DNA of 64,000 nt. Source: Hassallia sp050875635 (GTDB taxonomy: Bacteria; Cyanobacteriota; Cyanobacteriia; Cyanobacteriales; Nostocaceae). Position 1 is the first letter of the stretch. Each line of letters begins with the position of its first letter. The stretch spans positions 18,109-82,108 of the forward strand of contig NZ_JBPAOH010000017.1 in the NCBI RefSeq assembly GCF_050875635.1, written 5' to 3'. Below, in pieces: positions 1 to 7,903 of the stretch. The translations under genes and the position numbers were made by a program. Below the pieces are notes generated by a model. That model searched no databases. It saw only the letters and a program-made list of their open reading frames with translations, and was not told the origin of the DNA.

Positions 1-1099
1 AACGCATATAAAACGCTTTTATTTTTGCTGGATAATCGGACACGATGACGGGCTTTTTAAATAATTGTTCGGCTAGATAACGTTCGTGTTCTGATTGTAA
101 ATCTAAACCCCAACTTACCGGATATTCAAACTTGACATCGGCTTTTTCTAATAGGGAAATTGCTTCTGTATAAGTTAAACGCTGGAATTCATTATTAATA
201 ATATTTTCTGCCGTTGCCAGCACTGTATCATCAATTCGTTGATTAAAAAATTCCATATCTTCCGGGCAAGTTTCCAACACATATTTGAAAACGTGTTTAA
301 GAAACGCTTCGGCTAAATCCATATCGCCATCTAAATCGCAAAATGCCATTTCTGGCTCAACCATCCAAAATTCGGCTAAATGGCGCGATGTGTTAGAATT
401 TTCCGCACGAAAGGTAGGACCAAAAGTATAAACGTTACTAAAAGCCATCGCCATGACTTCGGCTTCTAATTGACCGCTAACTGTTAGGTATGTCGGTCTG
501 CCAAAAAAGTCTTGAGCGTAGTCTACGGCGTTCTTCTCGGTGCGGGGAATGTCTTTTAGGTTAAAACCGGTGACGTTGAAAAGTTCACCCGCTCCTTCGC
601 AATCGCTAGCGGTGATGATCGGTGTGTGTACCCACAAAAAGCCGCGTTCTTGGAAAAATTGGTGAATTGCTGTCGCACAAGCGTTTCTGACGCGGAAAAC
701 TGCACCAAAGGAATTGGTACGGCTTCGCAAGTGTCCAATTGTCCGCAAAAACTCATAAGAATGGCGTTTCTTTTGCAGCGGGTAAGTTTCGGGATCAGCT
801 TCACCGTAGACTTTCACCGTTTCGGCTTTCAACTCAATCCGCTGTCCTTTACCTTGGGAAGGAACCAGCACCCCTGCCACTTCAACCGAAGCGCCTGTAT
901 TCAGCTTTTTGATGATAGCCTCATAATCTGGCAAATCTTGATTCATCACGACTTGCAAACTAGCCAGCGATGAACCGTCATTAACTTCGATAAAAGAAAA
1001 TCCTTTCAACTCGCGTTTTGTCCGCACCCAGCCTTGAATTAAAAGAGATTCATCAGGTTGACCACTTCGTAATATTTCTGCTATCCGTCGCTTTACCAT
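1..1099 (-). CDS. asnS: Asparaginyl-tRNA synthetase (3' end outside window)
   Basis: Cytoplasmic class II aminoacyl-tRNA synthetase that charges tRNA-Asn with asparagine. Read from an ATG at 1099, 366 codons are present before the window edge; the family is usually near 460 residues, so about the last fifth, with class II motif 3, is missing. The N-terminal OB-fold anticodon-binding domain is recognisable (GWVRTKRELKGFSF near residue 20), and the catalytic core shows the motif 2 loop (FRAENSNTSRHLAEFWM). The product ends at the edge without a stop codon, so this is truncation by the window and not a pseudogene. AspS is the closest alternative, but the RAENSNTSRHLAEF loop is the AsnS form. Confidence 0.93.
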   Translation of the reverse strand, partial: MVKRRIAEILRSGQPDESLLIQGWVRTKRELKGFSFIEVNDGSSLASLQVVMNQDLPDYEAIIKKLNTGASVEVAGVLVPSQGKGQRIELKAETVKVYGEADPETYPLQKKRHSYEFLRTIGHLRSRTNSFGAVFRVRNACATAIHQFFQERGFLWVHTPIITASDCEGAGELFNVTGFNLKDIPRTEKNAVDYAQDFFGRPTYLTVSGQLEAEVMAMAFSNVYTFGPTFRAENSNTSRHLAEFWMVEPEMAFCDLDGDMDLAEAFLKHVFKYVLETCPEDMEFFNQRIDDTVLATAENIINNEFQRLTYTEAISLLEKADVKFEYPVSWGLDLQSEHERYLAEQLFKKPVIVSDYPAKIKAFYMR

Positions 1100-1202
1100 A
1101 GTCTTTATACAACAAGAAAATTTAGTATAGCAATTTTACATTTTAGACTTGTTCCCAAGCTAACTACATGAAAACAGCCAGGGGAGCAACGGATTTTATA
1201 CC

Positions 1203-1417
1203 ATTTTGGATTTTAGATTTTAGATTTTAGATTGTAAAGTTGTTGCTATGCAAGCGTTTCAACAATCCATTTACGGACACCGAACTCACAAGCGGAGGTT
1301 TCCTTCGCTTGTGACTTTCCGCAAAATCTGTCTTGAAAAGCTTTAATCGGAAGAAACCTCCGCTCAAACTTTTCGCAAAATCCAAAATCCAAAATCCAAA
1401 ATCCAAAATCCAAAATC
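1203..1417. repeat. Heptamer repeat arrays (TTTTAGA and CAAAATC)
   Basis: Two short tandem arrays lie in the 320-nt gap upstream of asnS: about four copies of a TTTTAGA-type heptamer at 1203-1233 and about six copies of CAAAATC at 1377-1417. They are close to inverted with respect to each other, so a transcript could fold back. The sequence between them (1234-1376) holds no gene I can support. Confidence 0.7.
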
Positions 1418-1421
1418 GACA

Positions 1422-1781
1422 TTACCCAACATAGGACTTTAATATCCAGCCTATGATAACGCCCAATCCACCAAAGCGGATGATTTGCCAAAAAGGTTTT
1501 TTGACGCTTTTCCAAGAGAATAACTGACTTTCTAAGCTAACTTCTAGCACTTCTAACTGCTGTTTGATGTGCTTTAACTCAGCTTTCATTTCTGGAGTGT
1601 AATGTTTATTTTGATTAAGTTCTTGGCGGCGTTTTTCATATTCTGCCTTGGAGATGCGATCGCGTTGCACTTGCGTGTAGCGTTGTTTCAAGTCAACAAG
1701 CGATCGCTCTAAGAACAATAATTCTTCTTCAAATTCTAACTCTTGATTTGACTCTGGTGGCGGTTGTTTAGGCGACTTCAT
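1422..1781 (-). CDS. Small coiled-coil protein with C-terminal membrane anchor
   Basis: Function not recognised. The 119-residue product starts at the ATG at 1781, chosen over upstream in-frame Met codons because the protein then begins with a soluble MKSPKQPPPES leader; the upstream extension is hydrophobic and would overlap the divergent neighbour. Residues about 14-85 are rich in Glu, Lys, Gln and Leu with heptad spacing (FLERSLVDLKQRYTQVQ), suggesting a long coiled coil. Residues about 95-115 (FGGLGVIIGWILKSYVG at the end) form one membrane helix. It is divergent from the small conserved gene at 1827, 45 bp away. It is probably a tail-anchored protein facing the cytoplasm; no catalytic motif is visible. 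Confidence 0.65.
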   Translation of the reverse strand: MKSPKQPPPESNQELEFEEELLFLERSLVDLKQRYTQVQRDRISKAEYEKRRQELNQNKHYTPEMKAELKHIKQQLEVLEVSLESQLFSWKSVKKPFWQIIRFGGLGVIIGWILKSYVG

Positions 1782-1826
1782 GCACAAGTAGTACAGTAAA
1801 AGTAAATGCAAGCAAAGCCAATAGTT

Positions 1827-2102
1827 ATGTCCCAATCCACCCAGCTGCCTAAAACCAGTCAATTAGATGAATTAAGTACTTTAGAATTAGCCCAAGCTCT
1901 CATGGAGAGGTTGAGCATTTCTCCTAACGATTGGCATCGCCTTAAGTCTAACCGCAATTCTCGCGCCAGCGAACAAGCCGCCGCCGCTCTTGTGTTTCTC
2001 CTCAAAAATCAACCTGCTGAAGCTCTTGCTAGATTACAACAAGCATCTGGTTGGCTAGATCGCTCAATTTCCGCACCACCTTGTCCGAGTCACGGGAAAT
2101 AA
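1827..2102 (+). CDS. Conserved small cyanobacterial protein
   Basis: Ninety-one-residue soluble protein of unknown function. I prefer the ATG at 1827 (MSQSTQLPKTSQLDEL) to an in-frame ATG at 1806. The sequence is helical and ends with the distinctive GWLDRSISAPPCPSHGK. I recall this as a protein conserved across cyanobacteria, possibly the family catalogued as DUF6439, but could not check. No catalytic or binding motif can be named. It is convergent with the anti-sigma-type ATPase downstream, and the gap between them is filled by a fold-back repeat that may serve as a shared terminator. Confidence 0.7.
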   Translation: MSQSTQLPKTSQLDELSTLELAQALMERLSISPNDWHRLKSNRNSRASEQAAAALVFLLKNQPAEALARLQQASGWLDRSISAPPCPSHGK

Positions 2103-2226
2103 GACAGGGAGACAAGGGGACAAGGGGACAAGGAGGCAAGGGCGACGGGCGTGGGGGACAAGGAGAACAATTCTTTCCCCCCATCTCCCCCTCTCCTTGT
2201 CTCCCCCTCTCCTTGTCTCCCCCTCT
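2103..2226. repeat. G-rich/C-rich fold-back repeat between convergent genes
   Basis: The plus strand reads purine-rich tandem units (GACAAGGGG and variants) over about 2103-2170 and then complementary pyrimidine units (CTCCCCCTCTCCTTGT) over about 2171-2226. The RNA could form a long imperfect hairpin between two convergent genes. The same sequence family appears inside the coding regions of purL (9302-9451) and of the kinase/cyclase gene (31971-32169). Confidence 0.7.
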
Positions 2227-2231
2227 TCCCT

Positions 2232-2681
2232 TTAACGTCGCAGAGATAATCTCGGTCGATTATCTAGCTGTTTGCAAAGTCTTAATTCTGTGCCTTTGCG
2301 GTTCCACTCTACCTGATCGAAAATGTGATGCAGTAGAGTCATACCCCGACCGTTTTCTGATTCATCTGGGGGTAGATAATCTGTGGGATCGCGATCGCAT
2401 GTACAACATGGACTAAATCCGCTGCCTTGATCTGATATAATCCACCAATACTGATTATCTATTAAGGAAAAACGCACTACTACTGTTTTTCCGGGATCGA
2501 GATGATTGCCATGTTTTGCTGCATTGACTAGGGCTTCTTGAAGTCCCAGTCGCAGCTCGGCTTGCAACTTCACGGGAATTTCTGCCAATAGTAAATCTAA
2601 GATTGGACAGAGATATAGAGTTGAGGCGAAACTAATTGTGCCCCAATTACGTCCAACTGGACGGAGCGAAATGGTAATCAC
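2232..2681 (-). CDS. Anti-sigma-factor-type serine/threonine kinase (HATPase_c)
   Basis: A 149-residue stand-alone GHKL ATPase of the RsbW/SpoIIAB type. Such proteins phosphorylate an anti-sigma-factor antagonist and bind a sigma factor or other partner. The ATP-binding boxes are in order: N box EALVNAAKHGN (Asn53), G1 box DQGSGF (84-89) and G2 box ENGRGMTLL (109-117). The start is a GTG at 2681. No STAS-domain partner or sigma factor is nearby, so its target cannot be inferred. A cluster CCTC near residues 92-95 is unusual for the family. Membership of the family is firm; the kinase activity is inferred from the motifs. Confidence 0.82.
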   Translation of the reverse strand: MITISLRPVGRNWGTISFASTLYLCPILDLLLAEIPVKLQAELRLGLQEALVNAAKHGNHLDPGKTVVVRFSLIDNQYWWIISDQGSGFSPCCTCDRDPTDYLPPDESENGRGMTLLHHIFDQVEWNRKGTELRLCKQLDNRPRLSLRR

Positions 2682-3102
2682 AAGAGAAACCCCATAGCCT
2701 TCAGTTAGCTAGACATCAGTTTGCACACGCAGGTACCCTGATATAAGTTGAGGTGGTCGTGCTGCCTTCAAACTAGCGTCTTCAAAACTAAGTTGTGAAA
2801 ATACTGTGGAGCATCGGTTATCTTCATGAATTGCGGTTGCTTGTGTAAAACGGCTTGCATAAACTTTCAGTTGGGCAGTTAGCAACTAAAGATGCTTTCA
2901 ATAATGTAGAAGAGTATAGCGATACTCTTTTACCTGCCGATTCGGGATTTAAACAACCAAATTCAAGTTTAGGAGTAACCCATACAACTTCAATTTCTTT
3001 ATAAAAATGGAATTCAATGAATTCTATGTTTAGCTTAATTCAATTTTAGCATTTTTCCTATGCACTAGACTAAAAATCAAAAATTTGAGTTTTGTCAAGG
3101 GG
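2682..3102. other. Intergenic region, weak coding remnant
   Basis: About 420 nt separate the ATPase gene from rlmD. On the plus strand 2849-3004 is an open stretch of 51 codons with no start codon and no recognisable homology; it may be a gene remnant or chance. The rest is AT-rich. No clear promoter or terminator was found. Confidence 0.3.
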
Positions 3103-4518
3103 CTAAATACCCTTGCCAGAAGCTGATAAAACTAGAATTGCGGCTGCTTCGACATGAGCGGTTTGAGGAAAAAAGTCAGCGGGTTGGATTCGTGTAATGG
3201 TATACATTCCATCTGCACAAAGTAGTTTTAAATCACGAGCGAGGGTGGCTACTTTACAGCTGACGTAAACGATACGAGGGGGTTGCTTACGCCGTAAGGA
3301 TTCGATGACATCCAGAGCGCATCCTTTACGTGGCGGATCTAATAACACAATATCTGGCTGAATGTCAGGATGCGGTAACAATTTTTCAACTGCGCCGACA
3401 ACAAAAGTCACATTATTAATATTGTTATTTCGCGCATTTAAAATAGCCTGTTCCACAGCTTCGGCTTGCACTTCTAACCCCGTAATATTACGTACTTGTT
3501 TTGCCAAAGGCAAAGTTAACGTGCCTATACCACAATAAGCGTCAACTATAACTTCCTGACCTTGCAAATTCAGTTCTTTTTGAATTTCTTGCAAAAGCGC
3601 CTCGGCTGTTTCGGTGTAAACTTGAAAAAACGTATCTGGGCGTACTTGAAATTCTAATCCGGCGAATTCTTCTCGCAGATAAGAAGTTCCGGCAACGCAA
3701 CGAGTTTCGTTACCAAAAATCGCATTAGTGCGATCGCTATTTCGATTTAAGCAGACTCCCACTAATCCGGGAAAGTTTTTTAACCACGTTGCGGAAAGCT
3801 TTTCAATTCCTGGTAAATTCCAGTCCTTGACTATTATTGTCAGCAACATTTCCCCAGTGCGCCGTCCAATGCGTAAACTAAGATGGCGTATTTGTCCAGT
3901 GTGACGGCGTTCGTTATAAACTTGCCATTGTGATGTGTGGATATCTTGTTTAACTTGTGCGAGTAATGGATTTAATCGTGCATCTTGCACGGGGCATTGA
4001 TTTAAGTTAACTAATTGATGGCTGCCTTTTTGGTAATAACCAGCTTGAACTTGTCCTGTTGCCGATTTACCCACAGGATATGTAGATTTATTACGATAAC
4101 TTAAAGCTGAAGGCGCTCTCAATACTGGGTCTACTGGTGGATGCACAAAACCGCCAATTCGTTCTAAAGCTTGAATAACTTGATTGCGTTTGGCTTCAAG
4201 TTGGTACTCATAGCTGATATGCTGCCACTGGCAACCACCACATTTATCAGCGACAATGCAACTAGGGCGGATGCGGTGAGGCGATGGTTGCGATAATGAA
4301 TGCAGTTTGGCGTGGGCGTATTTGGGTTTAACGTGTAGTAAGCGTACCACTGCGCGATCGCCCGGTACAGTATCCGGAACAAAGACTACCCGCGAGTAGA
4401 AACGTCCGACACCATCCCCCGTATCACTCAAGTCTGTAATTTCAACTTCAATTAACTCTCCCTGTTGCCATTTGGGTGAATCATGTTCATCAGTGTGAAG
4501 CAATTCTGTAATCGACAC
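3103..4518 (-). CDS. rlmD: 23S rRNA (uracil-C5)-methyltransferase, RlmD/RumA family
   Basis: SAM-dependent RNA methyltransferase forming 5-methyluridine in 23S rRNA. The 471 residues contain an N-terminal TRAM domain (about 16-75), an iron-sulfur cluster set of cysteines (Cys87, Cys93, Cys96 in CGGCQWQH, and Cys175 in NQCPVQDA), the SAM-binding motif VDAYCGIGTLTL (325-336), the DPPRKGC motif (394-400) and the catalytic cysteine Cys421 in YVSCKVATLARDL. All key residues are present. The start is an ATG at 4518, divergent from apcD with about 75 bp between them. Cyanobacterial members cannot be separated into RlmC, RlmD or TrmA roles by sequence reading alone, so the target uridine is inferred. 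Confidence 0.9.
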   Translation of the reverse strand: MSITELLHTDEHDSPKWQQGELIEVEITDLSDTGDGVGRFYSRVVFVPDTVPGDRAVVRLLHVKPKYAHAKLHSLSQPSPHRIRPSCIVADKCGGCQWQHISYEYQLEAKRNQVIQALERIGGFVHPPVDPVLRAPSALSYRNKSTYPVGKSATGQVQAGYYQKGSHQLVNLNQCPVQDARLNPLLAQVKQDIHTSQWQVYNERRHTGQIRHLSLRIGRRTGEMLLTIIVKDWNLPGIEKLSATWLKNFPGLVGVCLNRNSDRTNAIFGNETRCVAGTSYLREEFAGLEFQVRPDTFFQVYTETAEALLQEIQKELNLQGQEVIVDAYCGIGTLTLPLAKQVRNITGLEVQAEAVEQAILNARNNNINNVTFVVGAVEKLLPHPDIQPDIVLLDPPRKGCALDVIESLRRKQPPRIVYVSCKVATLARDLKLLCADGMYTITRIQPADFFPQTAHVEAAAILVLSASGKGI

Positions 4519-4593
4519 CTTACAATCTCCCTTTATTTGTGTACCTAAGACTAGTTAAACTAGCAAGTAATATGTCGCGTGATTTTACTAATC

Positions 4594-5079
4594 ATGACTG
4601 TAATTAGCCAAGTTATTCTCAAAGCCGACGACGAACTGCGTTATCCCAGCAGTGGTGAACTCAAAAACATCAAAGACTTCTTGCAAACCGGCGCACAGCG
4701 GATGCGGATTGTCACAACCCTCACTGAAAACGAGAAAAAGATAGTTCAGGAAGCAACCAAACAGCTTTGGCAAAAGCGTCCTGACTTTATCGCACCTGGA
4801 GGCAACGCTTTCGGAGAGCGTCAACGTGCTTTATGTATCCGTGATTACGGTTGGTACTTACGCCTAATTACTTATGGGGTGCTTGCCGGCGACAAAGAAC
4901 CAATTGAAAAAATTGGTTTAATTGGCGTGCGGGAAATGTACAATTCTTTAGGCGTTCCCGTACCAGGAATGGTAGAAGCGATCGCTTGTCTGAAAAAAGC
5001 CTCCCTTGACTTACTCAATTCCGAAGACGCTGCCGAAGCTTCCCCCTACTTTGATTACGTCATTCAATCGATGTCATAA
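4594..5079 (+). CDS. apcD: Allophycocyanin alpha-B subunit
   Basis: Terminal-emitter subunit of the phycobilisome core, which carries phycocyanobilin and helps pass excitation energy to the photosystems. The 161-residue length fits the family. The start is the ATG at 4594 (MTVISQVILKADDEL); a GTG five codons upstream is less likely. The bilin-attachment cysteine is Cys81 in RALCIRDYGWYLRL. The sequence GELKNIKDFLQTG and the SLGVPVPGMVEAI segment match ApcD as I remember it, not ApcA, ApcB or ApcF. It is a lone gene, as apcD usually is, divergent from rlmD. This is one of the firmest markers that the host is a phycobilisome-containing cyanobacterium. Confidence 0.92.
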   Translation: MTVISQVILKADDELRYPSSGELKNIKDFLQTGAQRMRIVTTLTENEKKIVQEATKQLWQKRPDFIAPGGNAFGERQRALCIRDYGWYLRLITYGVLAGDKEPIEKIGLIGVREMYNSLGVPVPGMVEAIACLKKASLDLLNSEDAAEASPYFDYVIQSMS

Positions 5080-5324
5080 TCATGCGTGGGCGCTAATTTG
5101 AGCGTATACTTTTGGTCTACTAGAGCATCCATAAAATCTCTAATTTGATCGTACCCTCCCCACACTTGGTAGTGGCTCTGGCAGAATTCCTGTCAAGTTA
5201 CCAACAGGTTGTGGGGAACTTTTATTTAAGGGGCATTGGGAATTGGGCATTGGGAATAGGTAATAGAAAGAAATTGTCTCCCACTCCCCCCATCTCCCAC
5301 TCCCCCACTCCCGCAGAATGCCAA
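5080..5324. repeat. Intergenic low-complexity repeats after apcD
   Basis: No gene is supported here. Positions about 5230-5310 carry degenerate heptamer-type repeats (GGGCATTGGGAATT and CCCACTCCCCC). A small reading frame across them is built from the repeat and was not called. Confidence 0.5.
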
Positions 5325-5359
5325 TAAAAAACCGACAGACTTCTTCAAAAGGCTGTCGG
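5325..5359 (-). terminator. Rho-independent terminator for minus-strand transcription
   Basis: Arms CCGACAG (5332-5338) and CTGTCGG (5353-5359) pair perfectly around a 14-nt loop. On the minus strand the stem is followed by a run of six T (5331-5326). On the plus strand no T run follows, so it does not serve apcD. No minus-strand protein gene lies upstream of it (to the right), which suggests a small RNA ending here. Confidence 0.65.
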
Positions 5360-5600
5360 CAATTAGTGTGTTCCCTATTAATGACTCGGCTAGAGTTCAG
5401 TTATATGTAATTATGCGGGTTTACCCGTTTTTAGAAGACGATCTTAATCATGGGCATCTGTGATTGTCATCACATAATTGTTGCAGCCTAACTGTATTTA
5501 CCTAAAAAGAAATTTTTCACTTCGGATTTACCCTATGCACATTTTGACAAAATAAACTTTATTGTTTTGTTAAATATTATTAAATTATCTAAATATCAAC
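5360..5600 (-). ncRNA. Candidate small RNA ending at the 5325 terminator
   Basis: This is inferred only from the orphan minus-strand terminator. Reading leftward from about 5600, there is no open frame, but there are local stems such as CGGGT..ACCCG at 5416-5429. I could not place a promoter with confidence and do not recognise a known RNA family (not 6S RNA, tmRNA or Yfr1 by eye). Confidence 0.25.
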
Positions 5601-5614
5601 GCATCTAATGGAAA

Positions 5615-5880
5615 ATGCATAAAATTATCTACGCGATCGCAAAAACACTTCTACTCAGCACTTCTTTAGGCTGCACTATACCCAATTAAGTTTTCACAAG
5701 CGACAAAATTACAGCTACACCCAATACTGTTGATGCCAGTTATAACTCAAAAATTAACAGACGGCACACTAAAATGCCGTAATTTATGTTGAAGGCGAAA
5801 AAATCCCGATTACACTGAGACTTGACGACCAATACAGTCACTTATTCACTTTGCGGCACATAATATTTTTTAGTTTTTCA
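5615..5880 (+). pseudogene. Relic of a small lipoprotein gene
   Basis: An ATG at 5615 opens a 24-codon frame ending at 5689. It encodes a lipoprotein-like signal (positive start, hydrophobic stretch LLLSTSLGC at a lipobox position). After the stop, other frames continue with protein-like text, for example EGEKIPITLRLDDQYSH near 5793-5845. This looks like an exported protein broken by frameshifts. It could also be chance or a genuine 24-residue peptide; no homologue is recognised. Confidence 0.3.
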
Positions 5881-5891
5881 AATCAAAGAAA

Positions 5892-6710
5892 GTGAGAACT
5901 GACACGATATTTTATCAGCTTTTTCAGACTTTGCCTGGTATTCTCTTTGAACTCATCGGTCAATCTGCTAATCAAGCAGAAGCTTATCAGTTTGCATCTG
6001 TTGAAATCAAAGAATTAGCCTTTCGCTTCGATGGTTTGTTTTTACCTATAGCGGATTTTCCTGAACAACCCATCTACTTTGTCGAAGTTCAGTTTCAACC
6101 CAAAACCGATTTTTACTGGCGATTGTTTGCCGAAATTTTCGTTTACTTAAATCAATACCAACCGATTCAAGATTGGCGTGCAGTAGCAGTGTTTGCCAAA
6201 CGAAGTTTAGATCCAGGCGTACCGATGCAGTACAGAGGATTGCTGATGAGTCAGCAAGTCACATTTGTGTATTTAGATGAATTAGATGAAACAGCAAATA
6301 CGTCCCTTGGTTTAGGAATAGTGCAGTTAGTAGTTGAGGAGGAAGCCACAGTTAATGAACAAGCTAGGCAATTACTTGAGAAAGCACAGCAGGAACTTGA
6401 AGATGTTGCCCTCAGGCAGAAAGTTTTAGAATTGATAGAGACGATATTGGTTTATAAGTTGACCAATTTAAGCCGCGAGGAGATAGAAGCTATGTTTGGG
6501 TTAAGTGAGTTAAAGCAGACAAGGTATTTTCGAGAAGTCGCACAAGATGCCAAAAAAGAGGGCAAACTAGAAACAGTACCCCTATTATTGGAGTTGGGGT
6601 TAACTGTCGAACAGATAGCTGAAAGATTAAGCTTGGATGTTGAAGCGGTAAGAAAGGCTGCACAAGCGTCTTCTGTTGATAATTCCCAAGGTGAAGATAC
6701 AGGAATTTAG
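5892..6710 (+). CDS. Rpn/DUF2887-type putative nuclease (PD-(D/E)XK)
   Basis: A 272-residue member of the cyanobacterial DUF2887 group, related to Rpn recombination-promoting nucleases and often annotated as a putative transposase. It starts at a GTG at 5892 (MRTDTIFYQLFQTLPG is the usual opening of the family). The nuclease core shows Asp47 (FRFDGLF) and Glu65-x-Gln67 (FVEVQFQP), the D..ExQ variant of the active site. The middle is a charged helical linker; the C-terminus (about 228-258, LTVEQIAERLSLDVEAV) resembles a helix-turn-helix. No terminal inverted repeats or target duplications surround it, so it is not part of an IS. Such genes are multicopy in cyanobacteria and their biological role is unsettled. 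Confidence 0.82.
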   Translation: MRTDTIFYQLFQTLPGILFELIGQSANQAEAYQFASVEIKELAFRFDGLFLPIADFPEQPIYFVEVQFQPKTDFYWRLFAEIFVYLNQYQPIQDWRAVAVFAKRSLDPGVPMQYRGLLMSQQVTFVYLDELDETANTSLGLGIVQLVVEEEATVNEQARQLLEKAQQELEDVALRQKVLELIETILVYKLTNLSREEIEAMFGLSELKQTRYFREVAQDAKKEGKLETVPLLLELGLTVEQIAERLSLDVEAVRKAAQASSVDNSQGEDTGI

Positions 6711-6797
6711 TGATTTAATAAAGAGCGATCGCGCTTATAAGCTTGCTGTGATGAAGTGCGATCGCCTAAACACAAACCTTTTTTCACATAACTTAAC

Positions 6798-7193
6798 TTA
6801 TAGAAAATCTGGCTTTGGTACGATATGACTGCGAAGCCATTCGGTAAATTTGTCTCGTCCTAACTTACTAGACCCAACTTGTAAAATTACCTGCTCTTGT
6901 TCATCCACCGCTGCGTTAATCTCAAAACCATTCAACACTAGAAACACTTCCATCGCAGCGTGACCGATGCGTTTATTACCATCGATGAAAGGATGATTTT
7001 TAATTAGCGAAAAACCAAGGGCAGAAGCTTTTTCAACTATTGTAGGGTAAAGTTCCTCACCAGCAAATGTCATTTGTGGTTGGGCTATAGCTGATTCCAA
7101 TCCACCCATGTTGGAAATACCCGCCGATCCACCTGACTGCTCAACTATGCGATGATAGAGTTCCAACACCTCTTGTAGGGTGAGATAGCGCAT
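6798..7193 (-). CDS. Fic/Doc-family toxin (death on curing)
   Basis: A 131-residue Fic-fold protein of the Doc type. Phage P1 Doc phosphorylates EF-Tu; related Fic proteins AMPylate targets. The catalytic motif HPFIDGNKR occupies residues 67-75. The start is the ATG at 7193, whose A overlaps the TGA stop of the upstream gene (TGATG), so the pair is translationally coupled; a GTG one codon upstream is also possible. The upstream gene ends in the typical antitoxin tail. All motif residues needed for activity are present. It probably acts on the cell's own translation unless restrained by its partner. The substrate is inferred from the family. Confidence 0.87.
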   Translation of the reverse strand: MRYLTLQEVLELYHRIVEQSGGSAGISNMGGLESAIAQPQMTFAGEELYPTIVEKASALGFSLIKNHPFIDGNKRIGHAAMEVFLVLNGFEINAAVDEQEQVILQVGSSKLGRDKFTEWLRSHIVPKPDFL

Positions 7194-7702
7194 CACGCCA
7201 GTCGATTATAAAGTTCAGTATTTTTATTGAGTACGTAATCCATAGCACCTTTAAAAGATGCTTCTGGTTTATTTAGTATTTCTTCAACACGCATTTGCAT
7301 TAATTCTTCTATTGGTATCCCAAGAAGAGTGGCAGTTTCTTGTAACTTTTGGAGACGTTCTTCTGAAATTTTAAAATAAATTGCATCTGTTTTTTCTGAG
7401 GGCGTTTGGGGCGAGACTTCCTGTTCAAAATCATTCACTGAGTTTCGTAAGCGCATTAGTTGGTGTCGCATTTGCGGTGAGGCTTTAAATTCAGAATCCT
7501 CCTGTGCCTTAACAGATGCGTGCAGGGTTTCTAGAAACTCGTCAGACCCTTCTGTTAAAGCTTCTAACAGCACCTGCAACAGTTGATCGCGATCGCTTAA
7601 TATACTCTTTTCCTCAATCATTCGGAACTTGAGATGTATTTCGTACTCAGAAATACCTACTTCGATATTAGTTATTTTATGTGAATCTGAGTTATGTTTC
7701 AT
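7193..7702 (-). CDS. Antitoxin partner of the Doc-type toxin
   Basis: A 169-residue acidic protein directly upstream of the Fic/Doc gene, overlapping it by one base. The C-terminal part (about 105-169) contains EERLQKLQETATLLGIPIE, suggestive of a ribbon-helix-helix-like or helical DNA-binding segment, and ends DYVLNKNTELYNRLA, a tail I associate with cyanobacterial antitoxins placed before Doc genes. The N-terminal half (about 1-100) has no recognisable domain and is longer than in a minimal antitoxin. Expected role: neutralise the toxin by binding near its active site and repress the operon. The assignment rests mainly on gene order and overlap. Confidence 0.68.
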   Translation of the reverse strand: MKHNSDSHKITNIEVGISEYEIHLKFRMIEEKSILSDRDQLLQVLLEALTEGSDEFLETLHASVKAQEDSEFKASPQMRHQLMRLRNSVNDFEQEVSPQTPSEKTDAIYFKISEERLQKLQETATLLGIPIEELMQMRVEEILNKPEASFKGAMDYVLNKNTELYNRLA

Positions 7703-7903
7703 AGTTTTAATTAATCCCCATTTTTAAGCACTGGCTTGAGGATATTATCACTGTAGCATTGGGGCATATAGCATGATTTTTAGTGTTTCAGAATCGGTAC
7801 AGAATATCAGATCACTGCTTTTTATCAACTTTACGTCTATTATTTCGGGAATGGAGCGGAAATCGATAGAATAATTCTCTGTCCCCCAGAGTGCATAACT
7901 TCC

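Noticed and set aside
1246..1515. 89-codon minus-strand frame upstream of the coiled-coil gene
   Set aside because: Overlaps the end of the better-supported 1422-1781 gene and is largely translated heptamer repeat.
5145..5327. 60-codon frame after apcD
   Set aside because: Mostly translated low-complexity repeat without RBS or homology.
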